A stretch of 64,000 bases of DNA from Thermohalobaculum sp039030715 (GCA_039030715.1 JBCCDU010000013.1:1-64000); one strand, 5' to 3'. Counted from the first letter of the stretch, positions 34,402 to 43,151 are shown. Made by a program: numbers and translations. The notes: generated from the sequence alone by a model not told the origin.

Positions 34402-35763
34402 ATGATGCGCATTCTTTCCTTCTCGCTTGTCTCTATGCTTATGAGTTGCTCGGCAACGCTAAAATCTCCAATTCCGTCAGACGAGTCCACCGCAATAGCT
34501 CAGGACAAGTTGGCAATCTCAGATGTAACAGAGTCGATAAAGTGCCAGTTATACTTAGCACTTTTCGACATTGACAAAAAACGCGTTAAATTAGCAGAAA
34601 AATTCCACAATACACCATTGAGCAACGAGATAAAAAACAGAAAGGCAGAATTCGATAAAAAGTGGCTACAGGCAAAAAAATCTATAAAAGAGATTACTAA
34701 GCGTGACAAACTTAAATGGGGTGAAATAGATTTAGAATCATTCCCGGACATTCACAAGCTGAGAGTTGAACGCATTATTATTGATGTTCAGCCATATTGG
34801 CTAAAATATCAAGAACTCATTAGCGAAGAGAGTGATTACAGTAAGGCGCGCAGGCTGAAAACATTAGCTGAACAATTCATCATAAGACCTGGGACTGCTC
34901 AATTGAAACTAAGCGATGTTGAGGTCATCGATGATGATATCGACGTGAGCATTGGTATTCCGGTGGGGATCAGTACGCTGACTCCAAGTGTGGGGGTTTC
35001 TCCTGCTGGCACAGCCGGAACAGCAATAACCCGCAGTTTTGCTGTCACCCCACCAGCCGAACCAACCAACTCAAGACAGCGCCCTGGATTCAAACCCAAA
35101 GTTATTAGCATAAAGGATAAAAAACACCTGACAGAGTACATAAAACTTAAATATGGGAGCGCGGAACCTATAAAATGCAACAATGGAGACAGTATAAACT
35201 CCAAGGGTTTCATATATAGTCACATAATATCCGCGTTTTTAGACGCAGAGAAAATAATTGGAGAAAAATCTGATGAAAAACCCCAGGTAGAGACGAAACT
35301 CAGCTTGACAGACCTCTCCTTCTCTTTCAACTTCAAGGTCGAGCGAGTGGCAAATGCTGGTGTGTCGGCTTTGGTTTTGACTACAACAGACATAAATATT
35401 GGACCTAGCTACATAATCACTCAGACAGAAACTAAAGATAATACTCTTACACTAACATTGCCGATCCGATCGGCTGACACAGGTGATGATCGCCGATTTT
35501 TTGATTGCAGGACATCAGGCTTCGGTCAAGTATGTTTGGAAACTGCCTATATCTCGGACCGACACAACCAATTTTTTCCGGCAGAGCCCGCGTCCACACC
35601 CGATGCTGCACAGCAAAGAAAGACGCCTGGCGCGACGCAACCGAAGGCCGCCCCGCCAACCGACGAAACAGAGCGCCAGGACGCGCGTGATCAAGACGCG
35701 TCGGAAGGTGCCATAAAATTGCAGGGGCTGCCTGCGGCCGAAGGCGGAGGTGTAGAATACTAA
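34402..35763 (+). CDS. unknown lipoprotein in AT-rich island
   Basis: 453 residues from ATG 34402, with GGAG eight bases upstream; GTG 34393 is alternative. The first 17 residues end MLMSC, a good lipobox, so a lipoprotein signal is likely. There is no recognised domain. The body is Lys/Ile/Asn-rich, unlike any neighbour, and a Pro/Thr/Gly segment (about 200-235) separates an alpha-helical half from a beta-rich half (TKLSLTDLSFSFNFKV and repeated Ile/Thr strands). Codon usage is strongly A/T-ending for about 1 kb, then turns GC-rich in the last about 190 bases. Horizontal gain by an ancestor is a fair inference. No transposase or repeats bound it. Orphan-like. Confidence 0.7.
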   Translation: MMRILSFSLVSMLMSCSATLKSPIPSDESTAIAQDKLAISDVTESIKCQLYLALFDIDKKRVKLAEKFHNTPLSNEIKNRKAEFDKKWLQAKKSIKEITKRDKLKWGEIDLESFPDIHKLRVERIIIDVQPYWLKYQELISEESDYSKARRLKTLAEQFIIRPGTAQLKLSDVEVIDDDIDVSIGIPVGISTLTPSVGVSPAGTAGTAITRSFAVTPPAEPTNSRQRPGFKPKVISIKDKKHLTEYIKLKYGSAEPIKCNNGDSINSKGFIYSHIISAFLDAEKIIGEKSDEKPQVETKLSLTDLSFSFNFKVERVANAGVSALVLTTTDINIGPSYIITQTETKDNTLTLTLPIRSADTGDDRRFFDCRTSGFGQVCLETAYISDRHNQFFPAEPASTPDAAQQRKTPGATQPKAAPPTDETERQDARDQDASEGAIKLQGLPAAEGGGVEY

Positions 35764-35913
35764 GCAAGCAAACTGCACAAGGGTTTAGGTCAGCCTGCGA
35801 ACCTATATCCGCAAAACCGCCCTTCTGGCTCTTGCGAGGGGTGTCAAATAAACAGGATTGCCGCCATCGGCAAGCGCACGCAAGGATCCAGGCCGGGAAC
35901 TGCCGCGAAGCGA

Positions 35914-35942
35914 TTGACGCGCACCGGCCCCTCGCCTATAGA
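35914..35942 (+). promoter_or_regulatory. sigma-70 promoter for rpmE
   Basis: TTGACG (35914-35919) and TATAGA (35937-35942) with exactly 17 bases between. It lies 95 bases before the rpmE start, leaving an approximately 85-base leader. The 273-base gap 35764-36036 holds this and little else. One of the clearest promoters in the window. Confidence 0.65.
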
Positions 35943-36005
35943 ACGCTTCAAGTTTCCGAACGGTTGTGGTAAGAGCGGTAGTTCCGCACCATGAACATTG
36001 ATGCG

Positions 36006-36023
36006 AGCCCGGACTGCCGGGCT
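36006..36023 (+). promoter_or_regulatory. leader hairpin before rpmE
   Basis: AGCCCGG (36006-36012), loop ACTG, CCGGGCT (36017-36023), just ahead of the AAGGAG used by the rpmE start at 36037. It could be a translational control point, as for other ribosomal-protein leaders. Pattern only. Confidence 0.35.
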
Positions 36024-36036
36024 AAGGAGTAAGGCC

Positions 36037-36258
36037 ATGAAGGCGGATATTCATCCCGACTACCATCTCATCGACGTGAAGATGACCGATGGTACGATTG
36101 TTCAGATGCGCTCGACCTATGGGGCCGAAGGCGACACGCTGACGCTGGACATCGATCCCAGCGCGCATCCGGCATGGACCGGTGGCGGACATAAGCTGCT
36201 GGATACCGGCGGCCGGGTGTCGAAATTTAAGAAGAAGTTCGAAGGCTTCGGCTTCTAA
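36037..36258 (+). CDS. rpmE: 50S ribosomal protein L31
   Basis: 73 residues, starting at MKADIHPDYHLIDVKMTDGT. AAGGAG precedes ATG 36037. The body and the C-terminal LLDTGGRVSKFKKKFEGF are typical. None of the four zinc cysteines of the zinc-type L31 is present, so this is the C- form, which family studies tie to zinc-poor conditions. Whether a zinc-type paralogue exists elsewhere is unknown. It has its own promoter and an intrinsic terminator, thus a monocistronic unit. Confidence 0.93.
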   Translation: MKADIHPDYHLIDVKMTDGTIVQMRSTYGAEGDTLTLDIDPSAHPAWTGGGHKLLDTGGRVSKFKKKFEGFGF

Positions 36259-36284
36259 GCTCCGCGTTCGCGCGCAAGCGTTTC

Positions 36285-36312
36285 AGGCGCGCCCCTGGTG
36301 GCGCGCCTTTTT
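36285..36312 (+). terminator. intrinsic terminator of rpmE
   Basis: AGGCGCGCC (36285-36293), loop CCTGGT, GGCGCGCCT (36300-36308), then TTTTT (36308-36312). A textbook Rho-independent terminator 26 bases after the rpmE stop. Confidence 0.85.
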
Positions 36313-36354
36313 CGTCTTTCATTCGCCTTGGCCAGATCTCTTGGGGGCTCCACC

Positions 36355-37170
36355 ATGAAGCGGGCGCATGTCATCGTTCTGGGGAACGAAAAAGGCGGCT
36401 CCGGCAAATCCACCACGGCGATGCATCTTTGCGTGGCACTTTTGCGCGACGGCAAGAAGGTGGGGGTGATCGACCTGGACCTGCGTCAGCAGAGCTTTTT
36501 CCGCTACCTAGAAAACCGCCAGGCCTACTCTGAACGCATCGGCCAGCAATTGCTGATGCCGGTGGGCGAGAAGATCGAACCTTCGACCGCCTCGCTACGC
36601 GATCATGCGGACCACGAGGATCACACGACATTAAGCGACGCCGTCGCCCGTCTGTCCGAAACTTGCGACTTCGTGATGATCGACACGCCGGGCGCGGTGA
36701 ACCAGCTCAACCGCTCGGCCCATCAACTGGCAAACACGCTCATCACGCCGATCAATGACAGCCTGATCGATTTCGATCTTTTGGGCCGGGTCGACCCGGC
36801 GACTGGCAAGGTGCTGGGCCCCTCGGTCTATTCCGAACTGGTGTGGGAGGCACGCCAGCGCCGCGCCGTCGACCGTAGACCCCCTATCGACTGGGTCGTC
36901 CTGCGCAACCGAATGTCGACGCTGGAAAGCCGCAACCGTCGCCAGGTCTCGAAGGTCATGGCAGACCTGGCAAAGCGCATCGGGTTCCGAATCTCGCCCG
37001 GTTTTTCCGAGCGTGTGATCTTTCGCGAGTTGTTCCTGAACGGTCTCACCCTGTTGGACCTGAAAAAGGGCGGCATGATCTCGCTGACCCTCAGCCATGT
37101 TGCGGCGCGGCAAGAAGTGCGCGATATGGTGAAGGCCTTGTCTTTGCCCAATGTTGGGCCGGTGAGTTAG
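36355..37170 (+). CDS. mipZ: division-plane positioning ATPase MipZ
   Basis: 271 residues from ATG 36355. ParA/MinD-type deviant Walker A: GNEKGGSGKSTTAMHL, then VGVIDLDLRQQSFFRYLENR, the MipZ-type N-terminal insert, and the Walker B-type FVMIDTPGAVNQLNR. MipZ forms a gradient from the ParB-marked poles and inhibits FtsZ at the wrong place; this is an alphaproteobacterial factor without MinCDE. Family marks such as NRMSTLESRNRRQVSKVM and LRVIFRELFLNGLTLLDL fit. It follows rpmE's terminator by 43 bases. Nothing odd noted. Confidence 0.92.
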   Translation: MKRAHVIVLGNEKGGSGKSTTAMHLCVALLRDGKKVGVIDLDLRQQSFFRYLENRQAYSERIGQQLLMPVGEKIEPSTASLRDHADHEDHTTLSDAVARLSETCDFVMIDTPGAVNQLNRSAHQLANTLITPINDSLIDFDLLGRVDPATGKVLGPSVYSELVWEARQRRAVDRRPPIDWVVLRNRMSTLESRNRRQVSKVMADLAKRIGFRISPGFSERVIFRELFLNGLTLLDLKKGGMISLTLSHVAARQEVRDMVKALSLPNVGPVS

Positions 37171-37179
37171 GAGTTTCCC

Positions 37180-38481
37180 ATGCGTATCGCGATGATCGGC
37201 ACCGGTTATGTGGGTCTCGTCTCAGGGGTCTGTTTTTCGGATTTCGGGCACGAGGTCGTTTGCATCGACAAGGACGCGGCCAAGATTGACGCCTTGAACC
37301 GCGGCGAGGTGCCTATTTTCGAGCCTGGGCTCGAGGCGCTAATGGCCGCCAACACCGCAGCGGGTCGCCTTAGCTTCACCACCGATTTGACGGCGGGGAT
37401 GGAGGGGGCGGATGCGGTCTTCATCGCCGTTGGCACCCCGACGCGGCGCGGTGATGGCCATGCCGATCTGACCTACGTCTATGCGGCGGCCGAGGAACTG
37501 GCCCCGCTGATCGCCGGCTATACTGTGGTGGTCGTCAAATCGACCGTGCCCGTCGGCACCAATACCGAAGTCCGCCGCCGGATCGTAGCAGCGGCGCCGG
37601 GGGCCGAATTCGACGTCGCCTCCAACCCCGAATTCCTGCGCGAAGGAGCGGCAATCGAGGATTTCATGCGTCCCGACCGCGTGGTGACCGGCGTCGAGAC
37701 CGAGCGCGCGGCGAAGGTGATGGAGGAAATCTATCGCCCCCTCTATATCCGCGAGACACCGATGATCGTCACCTCGCTGGAAAGCGCGGAGATGATCAAA
37801 TACGCGGCCAACGCATTCCTCGCGACCAAGATCACCTTCATCAACGAAATCGCCGATCTCTGCGAGAAAGTGGGGGCCGATGTACAGTCGGTGGCCAAGG
37901 GGATCGGGCTCGATGGCCGGATCGGGGGCAAGTTTCTGCATCCTGGCCCGGGCTATGGCGGGTCGTGTTTCCCCAAGGACACCAGCGCGCTGGCCCGCAT
38001 CGGCCAGGACCATTCCAGCCCGGTGCGGATCGTGGAGACGGTGATCTCGGTCAACGATGCCCGCAAGCGCGCGATGGTGGAGAAGATCCGCCACGCGATG
38101 GATGACAAATTGGCGGGCAAACGCATCGTGGTCCTGGGCGTCACCTTCAAGCCGAACACCGATGACATGCGCGATGCCCCCTCCCTCACCATTGTTCCTG
38201 CCCTGATCGGTGCCGGGGCCGAGGTAACCGTGGTCGATCCCGAAGGCCGGAAGGAGGGCGAGGCACTGCTGCCTGGCGTTACCTGGGCCGAAAACGAATA
38301 CGAGGCCGCGCGTGAGGCAGACGCGCTGGTCGTGCTGACCGAATGGAACCAGTTCCGCGGCCTGGATCTGACCCGGCTGGCGCAGTCCATGCGCGGGAAT
38401 GTGCTGGTGGATCTACGCAACATCTACCGGCCCGACGAAGCGGAAGCGGCAGGGTTCTCCTACCGCTCGGTCGGGCGTTAG
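37180..38481 (+). CDS. ugd: UDP-glucose 6-dehydrogenase
   Basis: 433 residues. It oxidises UDP-glucose to UDP-glucuronate with two NAD+. N-terminal Rossmann motif MRIAMIGTGYVGLVSGVCF, VFIAVGTPT near residue 87, SNPEFLREGAA, GPGYGGSCFPKDTSAL with the catalytic Cys, and VLGVTFKPNTDDMRDAPS. All are intact. It starts nine bases after mipZ. The product feeds glucuronate-containing surface polymers; the glycan operon at 56650 onward is a possible user. It ends by overlapping the convergent peptidase by four bases. Confidence 0.94.
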   Translation: MRIAMIGTGYVGLVSGVCFSDFGHEVVCIDKDAAKIDALNRGEVPIFEPGLEALMAANTAAGRLSFTTDLTAGMEGADAVFIAVGTPTRRGDGHADLTYVYAAAEELAPLIAGYTVVVVKSTVPVGTNTEVRRRIVAAAPGAEFDVASNPEFLREGAAIEDFMRPDRVVTGVETERAAKVMEEIYRPLYIRETPMIVTSLESAEMIKYAANAFLATKITFINEIADLCEKVGADVQSVAKGIGLDGRIGGKFLHPGPGYGGSCFPKDTSALARIGQDHSSPVRIVETVISVNDARKRAMVEKIRHAMDDKLAGKRIVVLGVTFKPNTDDMRDAPSLTIVPALIGAGAEVTVVDPEGRKEGEALLPGVTWAENEYEAAREADALVVLTEWNQFRGLDLTRLAQSMRGNVLVDLRNIYRPDEAEAAGFSYRSVGR

Positions 38482-39443
38482 CGCAAGCGGGTGCTGATCT
38501 CGCGCCGGGCGTGCTCGCGCCCGTCCCGCATCAGGAGCGCAACGCCGCGATAGATACCGGGCTCCCATGCCGCAACTCGGCGCTTGCGCCCCACCGCGCG
38601 AAACTCGCGCGCGCGGTTGCGATCCATCACATGGGTCGCCTCGGATACAATGGAGCCATCGGGGGCAATCAGGGTCAGACGCAGGCGATCCCCTTCCTCC
38701 AACCCGAAGAAATGCGCCCATGTGACCAGGGCCGGTGCGTTTACAGGCAGGGCGCTCGCGTGGGGGCTGCTGGCCTTGATCGCGTCGTAATCGGGGACGA
38801 CCGTCTGAAAGCCTGCGCCTATCAGTCCACCTGGGGTGAAGGCAACCCCCGCGTCAGGCGCCCACAGGGTGTCCCCCTCCACATTGCAGGATGACGACAT
38901 CGGCGTCCCGTCAAAGGGGTCGATCACCTCCTCCCCCCGCCGCAGCGCCAGATGCAGATGAGGAAACTGCGTTCTGCCCGAGAGGCCGATCAGGCCGAGT
39001 TCGTCGCCAGCCTCCACCAGGTCACCGGAACTCACGGCGACCGAGCCCTGGCGCATATGACAGTATTGGCTGGACCAACCGCCCTCATGGTCCAGGATAA
39101 CCGCATTGCCGCATTCCCGACCTGTCACGTCAGGGGCGTTATCGCCGGATTGCAAGGCATCGACCATGCCATCTCGCGTCGCCCGCACCTTGCCCGGCGC
39201 AATGGCAGTCACCGCTACGCCGCGCGCCATCGCAGCCAGATCTGCCAACGCGAAATCGGTACCCTTGTGGCCATCGTAGGTATGGGTCGAGCAAAACGTG
39301 TCTCGGGCGTCCGGCCCGGGGTCGTGATCGACATATTGCTGGATGAAGCAATCCGCGCCGATCTCGCAAGCCACCGGACTTTGCAGATCGAGCGCGATTG
39401 CAGGGCTGGACGCGAGCAGGCTCGCGGCCAGGATTCTCAGCAT
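38478..39443 (-). CDS. M23-family peptidase (LytM-like), secreted
   Basis: 321 residues. A signal peptide (MLRILAASLLASSPAIA) is followed by a short Cys-containing region and the LytM domain (about 50-185). Zinc ligands: HKGTDFALADL (His, Asp) and PHLHLALRRG (His-x-His). GLIGLSGRTQFPHLHL is the family core. The C-terminal 130 residues form an added beta-rich domain (DRLRLTLIAPDGSIVSEATHVMDRN) that is uncommon in M23 endopeptidases. It is likely a peptidoglycan-acting enzyme or a LytM-type activator. The ATG overlaps the clpA stop (TGATG), so it is translated with clpA. Confidence 0.85.
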   Translation of the reverse strand: MLRILAASLLASSPAIALDLQSPVACEIGADCFIQQYVDHDPGPDARDTFCSTHTYDGHKGTDFALADLAAMARGVAVTAIAPGKVRATRDGMVDALQSGDNAPDVTGRECGNAVILDHEGGWSSQYCHMRQGSVAVSSGDLVEAGDELGLIGLSGRTQFPHLHLALRRGEEVIDPFDGTPMSSSCNVEGDTLWAPDAGVAFTPGGLIGAGFQTVVPDYDAIKASSPHASALPVNAPALVTWAHFFGLEEGDRLRLTLIAPDGSIVSEATHVMDRNRAREFRAVGRKRRVAAWEPGIYRGVALLMRDGREHARREISTRLR

Positions 39444-41761
39444 CACTCCGCTGTCAGCAGCGGAGGTTTGCTTTTCGGCAGGCGCGGTTTTTCGGGTGGC
39501 GAGATGTCAAGATAGATCTTGCCCTCGCGACAGCCGACCTTGACCAAACCGCCCTCCGCCAGCTTGCCAAAGAGTAGCTCCTCCGCCAGCGGCTTCTTGA
39601 TGTGTTCCTGAATCACGCGGCCCAGTGGGCGGGCACCCATCCGCTCGTCATAACCCTTGTCGGCCAGCCACTCAGCGGCTTTCTTGGTCAGTTCAATGGT
39701 GACGTTGCGCTCCATCAACTGCGCTTCCAACTGCAGGACGAACTTGTCGACCACTTGCAGGATCACCTCGCGCGGCAGCGAGCCAAAGGAAATGACGGAG
39801 TCGAGCCGGTTGCGGAATTCCGGCGTGAACATCTTCTCGATCGCCGCGACATCGTCGCCCTCGCGCTTGTCGCGGCCAAACCCGATAGCCTCCTTCGCAA
39901 GGTCGGCTGCACCGGCGTTCGAGGTCATGATCAGGATCACGTTACGGAAACTGCAGGACTTGCCGTTGTGGTCCGTCAATTTGCCGTGGTCCATGACCTG
40001 GAGGAGGATGTTGAAGACATCCGGATGCGCCTTTTCGATCTCGTCCAGCAACAGCACGCAATGGGGATGCTGATCGACGCCATCGGTCAGAAGCCCGCCC
40101 TGGTCGAACCCAACATAGCCCGGAGGCGCGCCGATCAGGCGGCTGACCGAATGCTTCTCCATATACTCCGACATATCGAAGCGCAGCATCTCCACCCCCA
40201 TGATGGAGGCAAGCTGTCGCGCCACTTCGGTCTTGCCGACCCCCGTGGGTCCGGCGAACAGGTAGCAGCCGATAGGCTTCTCCGGCTCACGCAGGCCCGC
40301 ACGGCTGAGCTTGATGGCCGAGGACAGCGCATCGATTGCCGTGTCCTGTCCGAACACCACGCGCTTAAGGTTGGTTTCCAGGTCGCGCAACTGTTCCGCA
40401 TCGTCTTTGGAGACCTGCTTAGGCGGAATGCGCGCGATCTTGGCGACCACCGCCTCGATCTGCTCCTCACCGATGGTCTTCTCACGCTCGTCGGCTGGGA
40501 CCAGGTGCTGCGCGGCGCCGGCCTCGTCGATCACGTCGATGGCTTTATCGGGCAGCTTGCGGTCGTTGATATAACGCGCGGAGAGATCGACGGCTGCCTT
40601 CACGGCCTCCGGCGTATACTCCACATCGTGATGCTCTTCGAAGAAGGGTTTCAGCCCGCGCAAAATCTCGATGGCGTCGTCAACGCTGGGCTCGGTCACA
40701 TCGATCTTCTGGAACCGGCGGCTGAGCGCACGGTCTTTTTCGAAGTGCTGGCGGAACTCGTTATAGGTCGTGCTGCCCATACAACGCAGGCCGCCAGACT
40801 GCAGCGAGGGCTTCAACAAATTTGATGCATCCATCGCACCCCCGGTCGTGGCCCCGGCCCCGATCACGGTGTGGATCTCGTGGTTAAAGAGGATCGCAAC
40901 TTCGTGCTCCTCAAGCGCCTGGATCACCGCGTTCAGCCGCTCCTCGAAATCGCCGCGATAGCGGGTCCCGGCCAACAGCGCGCCCATATCCAGCGAGAAG
41001 ATGGTGGAGCCCGACAGAATCTCCGGCACTTCCTTATCGACGATCTTCTTGGCAAGGCCCTCCGCAATCGCGGTTTTGCCCACGCCGGGATCGCCCACCA
41101 GAAGCGGGTTGTTCTTGCGCCGGCGGCAAAGGACCTGGATGCAGCGCTCGACCTCGTGCATGCGCCCGATCAAAGGATCGACATCGCCTTTCTCGGCCTT
41201 CAGATTGAGGTTCACGCAGTACTTGTCGAGGCTGGTTTCCTCGCCCTGCTCCTCGGTGATCGTCTCGCCGTTGTCGATATCCTCGGCGCCGCGCACCGGC
41301 CGGGTCTCGCCAAATGCGGGGTCTTTCGCGACGCCGTGGCTGAGGTAGTTCACTGCATCATAGCGGGTCATGTCCTGCTCCTGCAGGAAAAACGCCGCAT
41401 GGCTCTCGCGCTCGTTGAAAATCGCGACCAGCACGTTGGCGCCCGTAACCTCGGCCCGACCGGAGGATTGAACATGGATCGCCGCGCGCTGAATGACGCG
41501 TTGGAACCCGGTGGAGGGCGCCGCCTCCGTCCCCTCCGCATCGAAAACAAGCTGATCGAGCTCGCTATCGATGAAGCGCGTCAGGGTCTCGCGCAGTATC
41601 CCCAGATCCACTGAACATGCGCGCATCACACGCGCCGCATCCGGCTCGTCAATCAGGGCAAGCAAAAGATGCTCCAGCGTCGCAAGCTCGTGCCGCCTGG
41701 CGTTGGCGAGCGCGATGGCGCGGTGTATGGCATCTTCCAGCGATTGGGTTAGCGAAGGCAT
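39443..41761 (-). CDS. clpA: ATP-dependent Clp protease ATP-binding subunit ClpA
   Basis: 772 residues from ATG 41761, with GGGAG six bases upstream. N domain (about 1-140) with the LEHLLLALIDEP repeat, AAA D1 (about 170-430), D2 (about 450-700), with ClpP-binding IGL/F-type region expected near 600. Walker A motifs are intact (GDPGVGKTAIAEG and GPTGVGKTEVARQ). D2 Walker B is LLLLDEIEKAHP. D1 Walker B is unusual, reading AILFNHEIHTVIGAGATTGG, where the common sequence has Ile-Asp before Glu. Other D1 changes are QSGGLRCMG. ClpA feeds unfolded substrates to ClpP. The Glu remains. It overlaps the M23 gene by one base. Confidence 0.92.
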   Translation of the reverse strand: MPSLTQSLEDAIHRAIALANARRHELATLEHLLLALIDEPDAARVMRACSVDLGILRETLTRFIDSELDQLVFDAEGTEAAPSTGFQRVIQRAAIHVQSSGRAEVTGANVLVAIFNERESHAAFFLQEQDMTRYDAVNYLSHGVAKDPAFGETRPVRGAEDIDNGETITEEQGEETSLDKYCVNLNLKAEKGDVDPLIGRMHEVERCIQVLCRRRKNNPLLVGDPGVGKTAIAEGLAKKIVDKEVPEILSGSTIFSLDMGALLAGTRYRGDFEERLNAVIQALEEHEVAILFNHEIHTVIGAGATTGGAMDASNLLKPSLQSGGLRCMGSTTYNEFRQHFEKDRALSRRFQKIDVTEPSVDDAIEILRGLKPFFEEHHDVEYTPEAVKAAVDLSARYINDRKLPDKAIDVIDEAGAAQHLVPADEREKTIGEEQIEAVVAKIARIPPKQVSKDDAEQLRDLETNLKRVVFGQDTAIDALSSAIKLSRAGLREPEKPIGCYLFAGPTGVGKTEVARQLASIMGVEMLRFDMSEYMEKHSVSRLIGAPPGYVGFDQGGLLTDGVDQHPHCVLLLDEIEKAHPDVFNILLQVMDHGKLTDHNGKSCSFRNVILIMTSNAGAADLAKEAIGFGRDKREGDDVAAIEKMFTPEFRNRLDSVISFGSLPREVILQVVDKFVLQLEAQLMERNVTIELTKKAAEWLADKGYDERMGARPLGRVIQEHIKKPLAEELLFGKLAEGGLVKVGCREGKIYLDISPPEKPRLPKSKPPLLTAE

Positions 41762-41896
41762 CGGCATCTCCCAAAGGGTCGGACCAGCGAGGCTGATCGG
41801 CAGCAGCAACCAGTCAAAGGCATAATAGTTATCTTGGAGTTGTTTCGGGGACGATCAAGGAGAGATTTCGCACAAGCGGGCACAAAATCGAGATCG

Positions 41897-42238
41897 TCAC
41901 TCCTTTTCCATAGTGCATTGCAGCGGGTGCTGATTGGATCGCGCGCAATCCATAACCTGGGTCACCTTGGTCTCCGCAACCTCGAACGGATAAACACCGA
42001 CCACCGCGACGCCCTTGGTGTGGACCTGCAACATGATCTGGTAAGCCGCATCGTGGTTCAGGTTGAAGAACCGCTCCAGCACATAGACCACAAACTCCAT
42101 CGGGGTGTAGTCGTCGTTCAACAAGAGGACTTTATAGAGCGAAGGCCGCTTGGTCTTGGGCCGGGCCTTTACGGCAACGCCGGTATCGGGGTTGCCACGG
42201 CCGGGTTTGCCCTCGTCCTCATCGGACAGGACAGGCAT
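41897..42238 (-). CDS. clpS: Clp adaptor protein ClpS
   Basis: 113 residues from ATG 42238; the open frame reaches 42322, and as neither start has a convincing ribosome site the N-terminus is uncertain. The conserved core is RPSLYKVLLLNDDYTPMEFVVYVLERFF and the MLQVHTKGVAVVGVYPFEVAETKV block, with Asn/Asp and Met residues of the N-degron pocket. ClpS delivers N-end-rule substrates to ClpA, whose gene follows 135 bases downstream. The upstream palindrome at 42330 terminates the phasin transcript. Confidence 0.9.
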   Translation of the reverse strand: MPVLSDEDEGKPGRGNPDTGVAVKARPKTKRPSLYKVLLLNDDYTPMEFVVYVLERFFNLNHDAAYQIMLQVHTKGVAVVGVYPFEVAETKVTQVMDCARSNQHPLQCTMEKE

Positions 42239-42329
42239 GATGGCGGGGTCGAGGGCGTTGAACACGGTTTGGTGAGTCCGGTTTCCAAGGGCTTTGCGGA
42301 ACAAGGATATAAGAGAAAGCATGAACGAG

Positions 42330-42354
42330 AAAAGGGGGCCGCGGCCCCCTTTTT
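42330..42354 (-). terminator. intrinsic terminator downstream of the phasin gene
   Basis: AAAAGGGGGCCG (42330-42341) and its complement (42342-42353) form a perfect palindrome flanked by A and T runs, so it can end transcription in both directions. It lies 24 bases after the phasin stop on the minus strand. Confidence 0.75.
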
Positions 42355-42377
42355 CAATTCCGGTGAAATCGGGCGTC

Positions 42378-42812
42378 TTACACGCGGATCGATTTCATCA
42401 TTTCGGTCGCGGCCGAGAAGCGATCGGTGATCGGCGCAAAAGCGTCTTTCGCGGCTGCGGTGTACATTTCGTTCATCTTGGTCGCCTGAGCAACGAAGGT
42501 ATCGAACGAGGTTTTCGCAAAGTCGTTCTGCTTCTCGAAATACTCGGTGACCGATTTGCATGCGGTCAGGTCTTTCGCAGCAGCGACGCCTTCTTCATAG
42601 GACTTTTTGCTGTAGGCCATCAGCTCGGCGTTGATGTCTTCAACGGCCTTGGCTGCGATTTTCGAGGACGCAACGATCGCGTCAACGTTTTCCTGGCCGA
42701 AAGCGGTGGCGTCTTCGAGGCTCTTGGAGACTTTCTCCATGCCTTCTTCGACGGTTTTCTGGGCTTCGACGGTCAGGTCTTCGATCTTCTTGTTGGCGGC
42801 TTTCGTGGCCAT
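42378..42812 (-). CDS. phasin-family protein
   Basis: 144 residues, Ala/Lys/Glu-rich, with GGAGAG ahead of ATG 42812. Phasin_2 features: alpha-helical, with KAVEDINAELMAYSKKSYEEGVAAAKDLTACKSVTEYFEKQNDFAK and TAAAKDAFAPITDRF. Phasins coat polyhydroxyalkanoate granules and are abundant. No PHA synthase lies in the window. It is a single-gene unit, with a promoter at 42884-42912 and a terminator at 42330. Codon usage is biased to few codons, consistent with high expression (qualitative impression). Confidence 0.88.
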   Translation of the reverse strand: MATKAANKKIEDLTVEAQKTVEEGMEKVSKSLEDATAFGQENVDAIVASSKIAAKAVEDINAELMAYSKKSYEEGVAAAKDLTACKSVTEYFEKQNDFAKTSFDTFVAQATKMNEMYTAAAKDAFAPITDRFSAATEMMKSIRV

Positions 42813-42883
42813 TTGATCTCTCCAAGATATCTGTGTTTGCGGTCGTCGGGGTGCGGTGCAACCCCTCGCTTTGCTGCGACTGC

Positions 42884-42912
42884 GAAATAAGGGAGGCTAT
42901 GCGCTGCGTCAA
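42884..42912 (-). promoter_or_regulatory. promoter for the phasin gene
   Basis: On the minus strand TTGACG (42907-42912) and TATTTC (42884-42889) are 17 bases apart, about 70 bases before the phasin start. The -35 match is strong, the -10 weaker. Confidence 0.45.
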
Positions 42913-43033
42913 GTCAATTTTGTGCGCTGCACCATATTTTTCCCGAAAGCCCGTTTCGGCTGACTTCGCGTACTTGGTTTAGCATGGCAGAGACCCGGTC
43001 GGGCAAGCTGTGGACAACTTTTAACTAAAAAGA

Positions 43034-43049
43034 GATTCTCAAGGGAATC
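43034..43049 (+). promoter_or_regulatory. paired GANTC (CcrM) sites before the PBP/SPOR gene
   Basis: GATTC (43034-43038) and GAATC (43045-43049) form an inverted pair around TCAAGG, about 105 bases upstream of the gene's start. GANTC is the CcrM methylation site in alphaproteobacteria. The rest of the 42813-43151 gap holds the phasin promoter. Confidence 0.3.
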
Positions 43050-43151
43050 ACAGTGTGTTACTGTTGGATTTGCAGACAGGACCGCTCACCGAAGGCGACC
43101 AAAAATGATCTCCGGGGGCACGAGGCAGATATCGAAGCAGGGACCACGATC

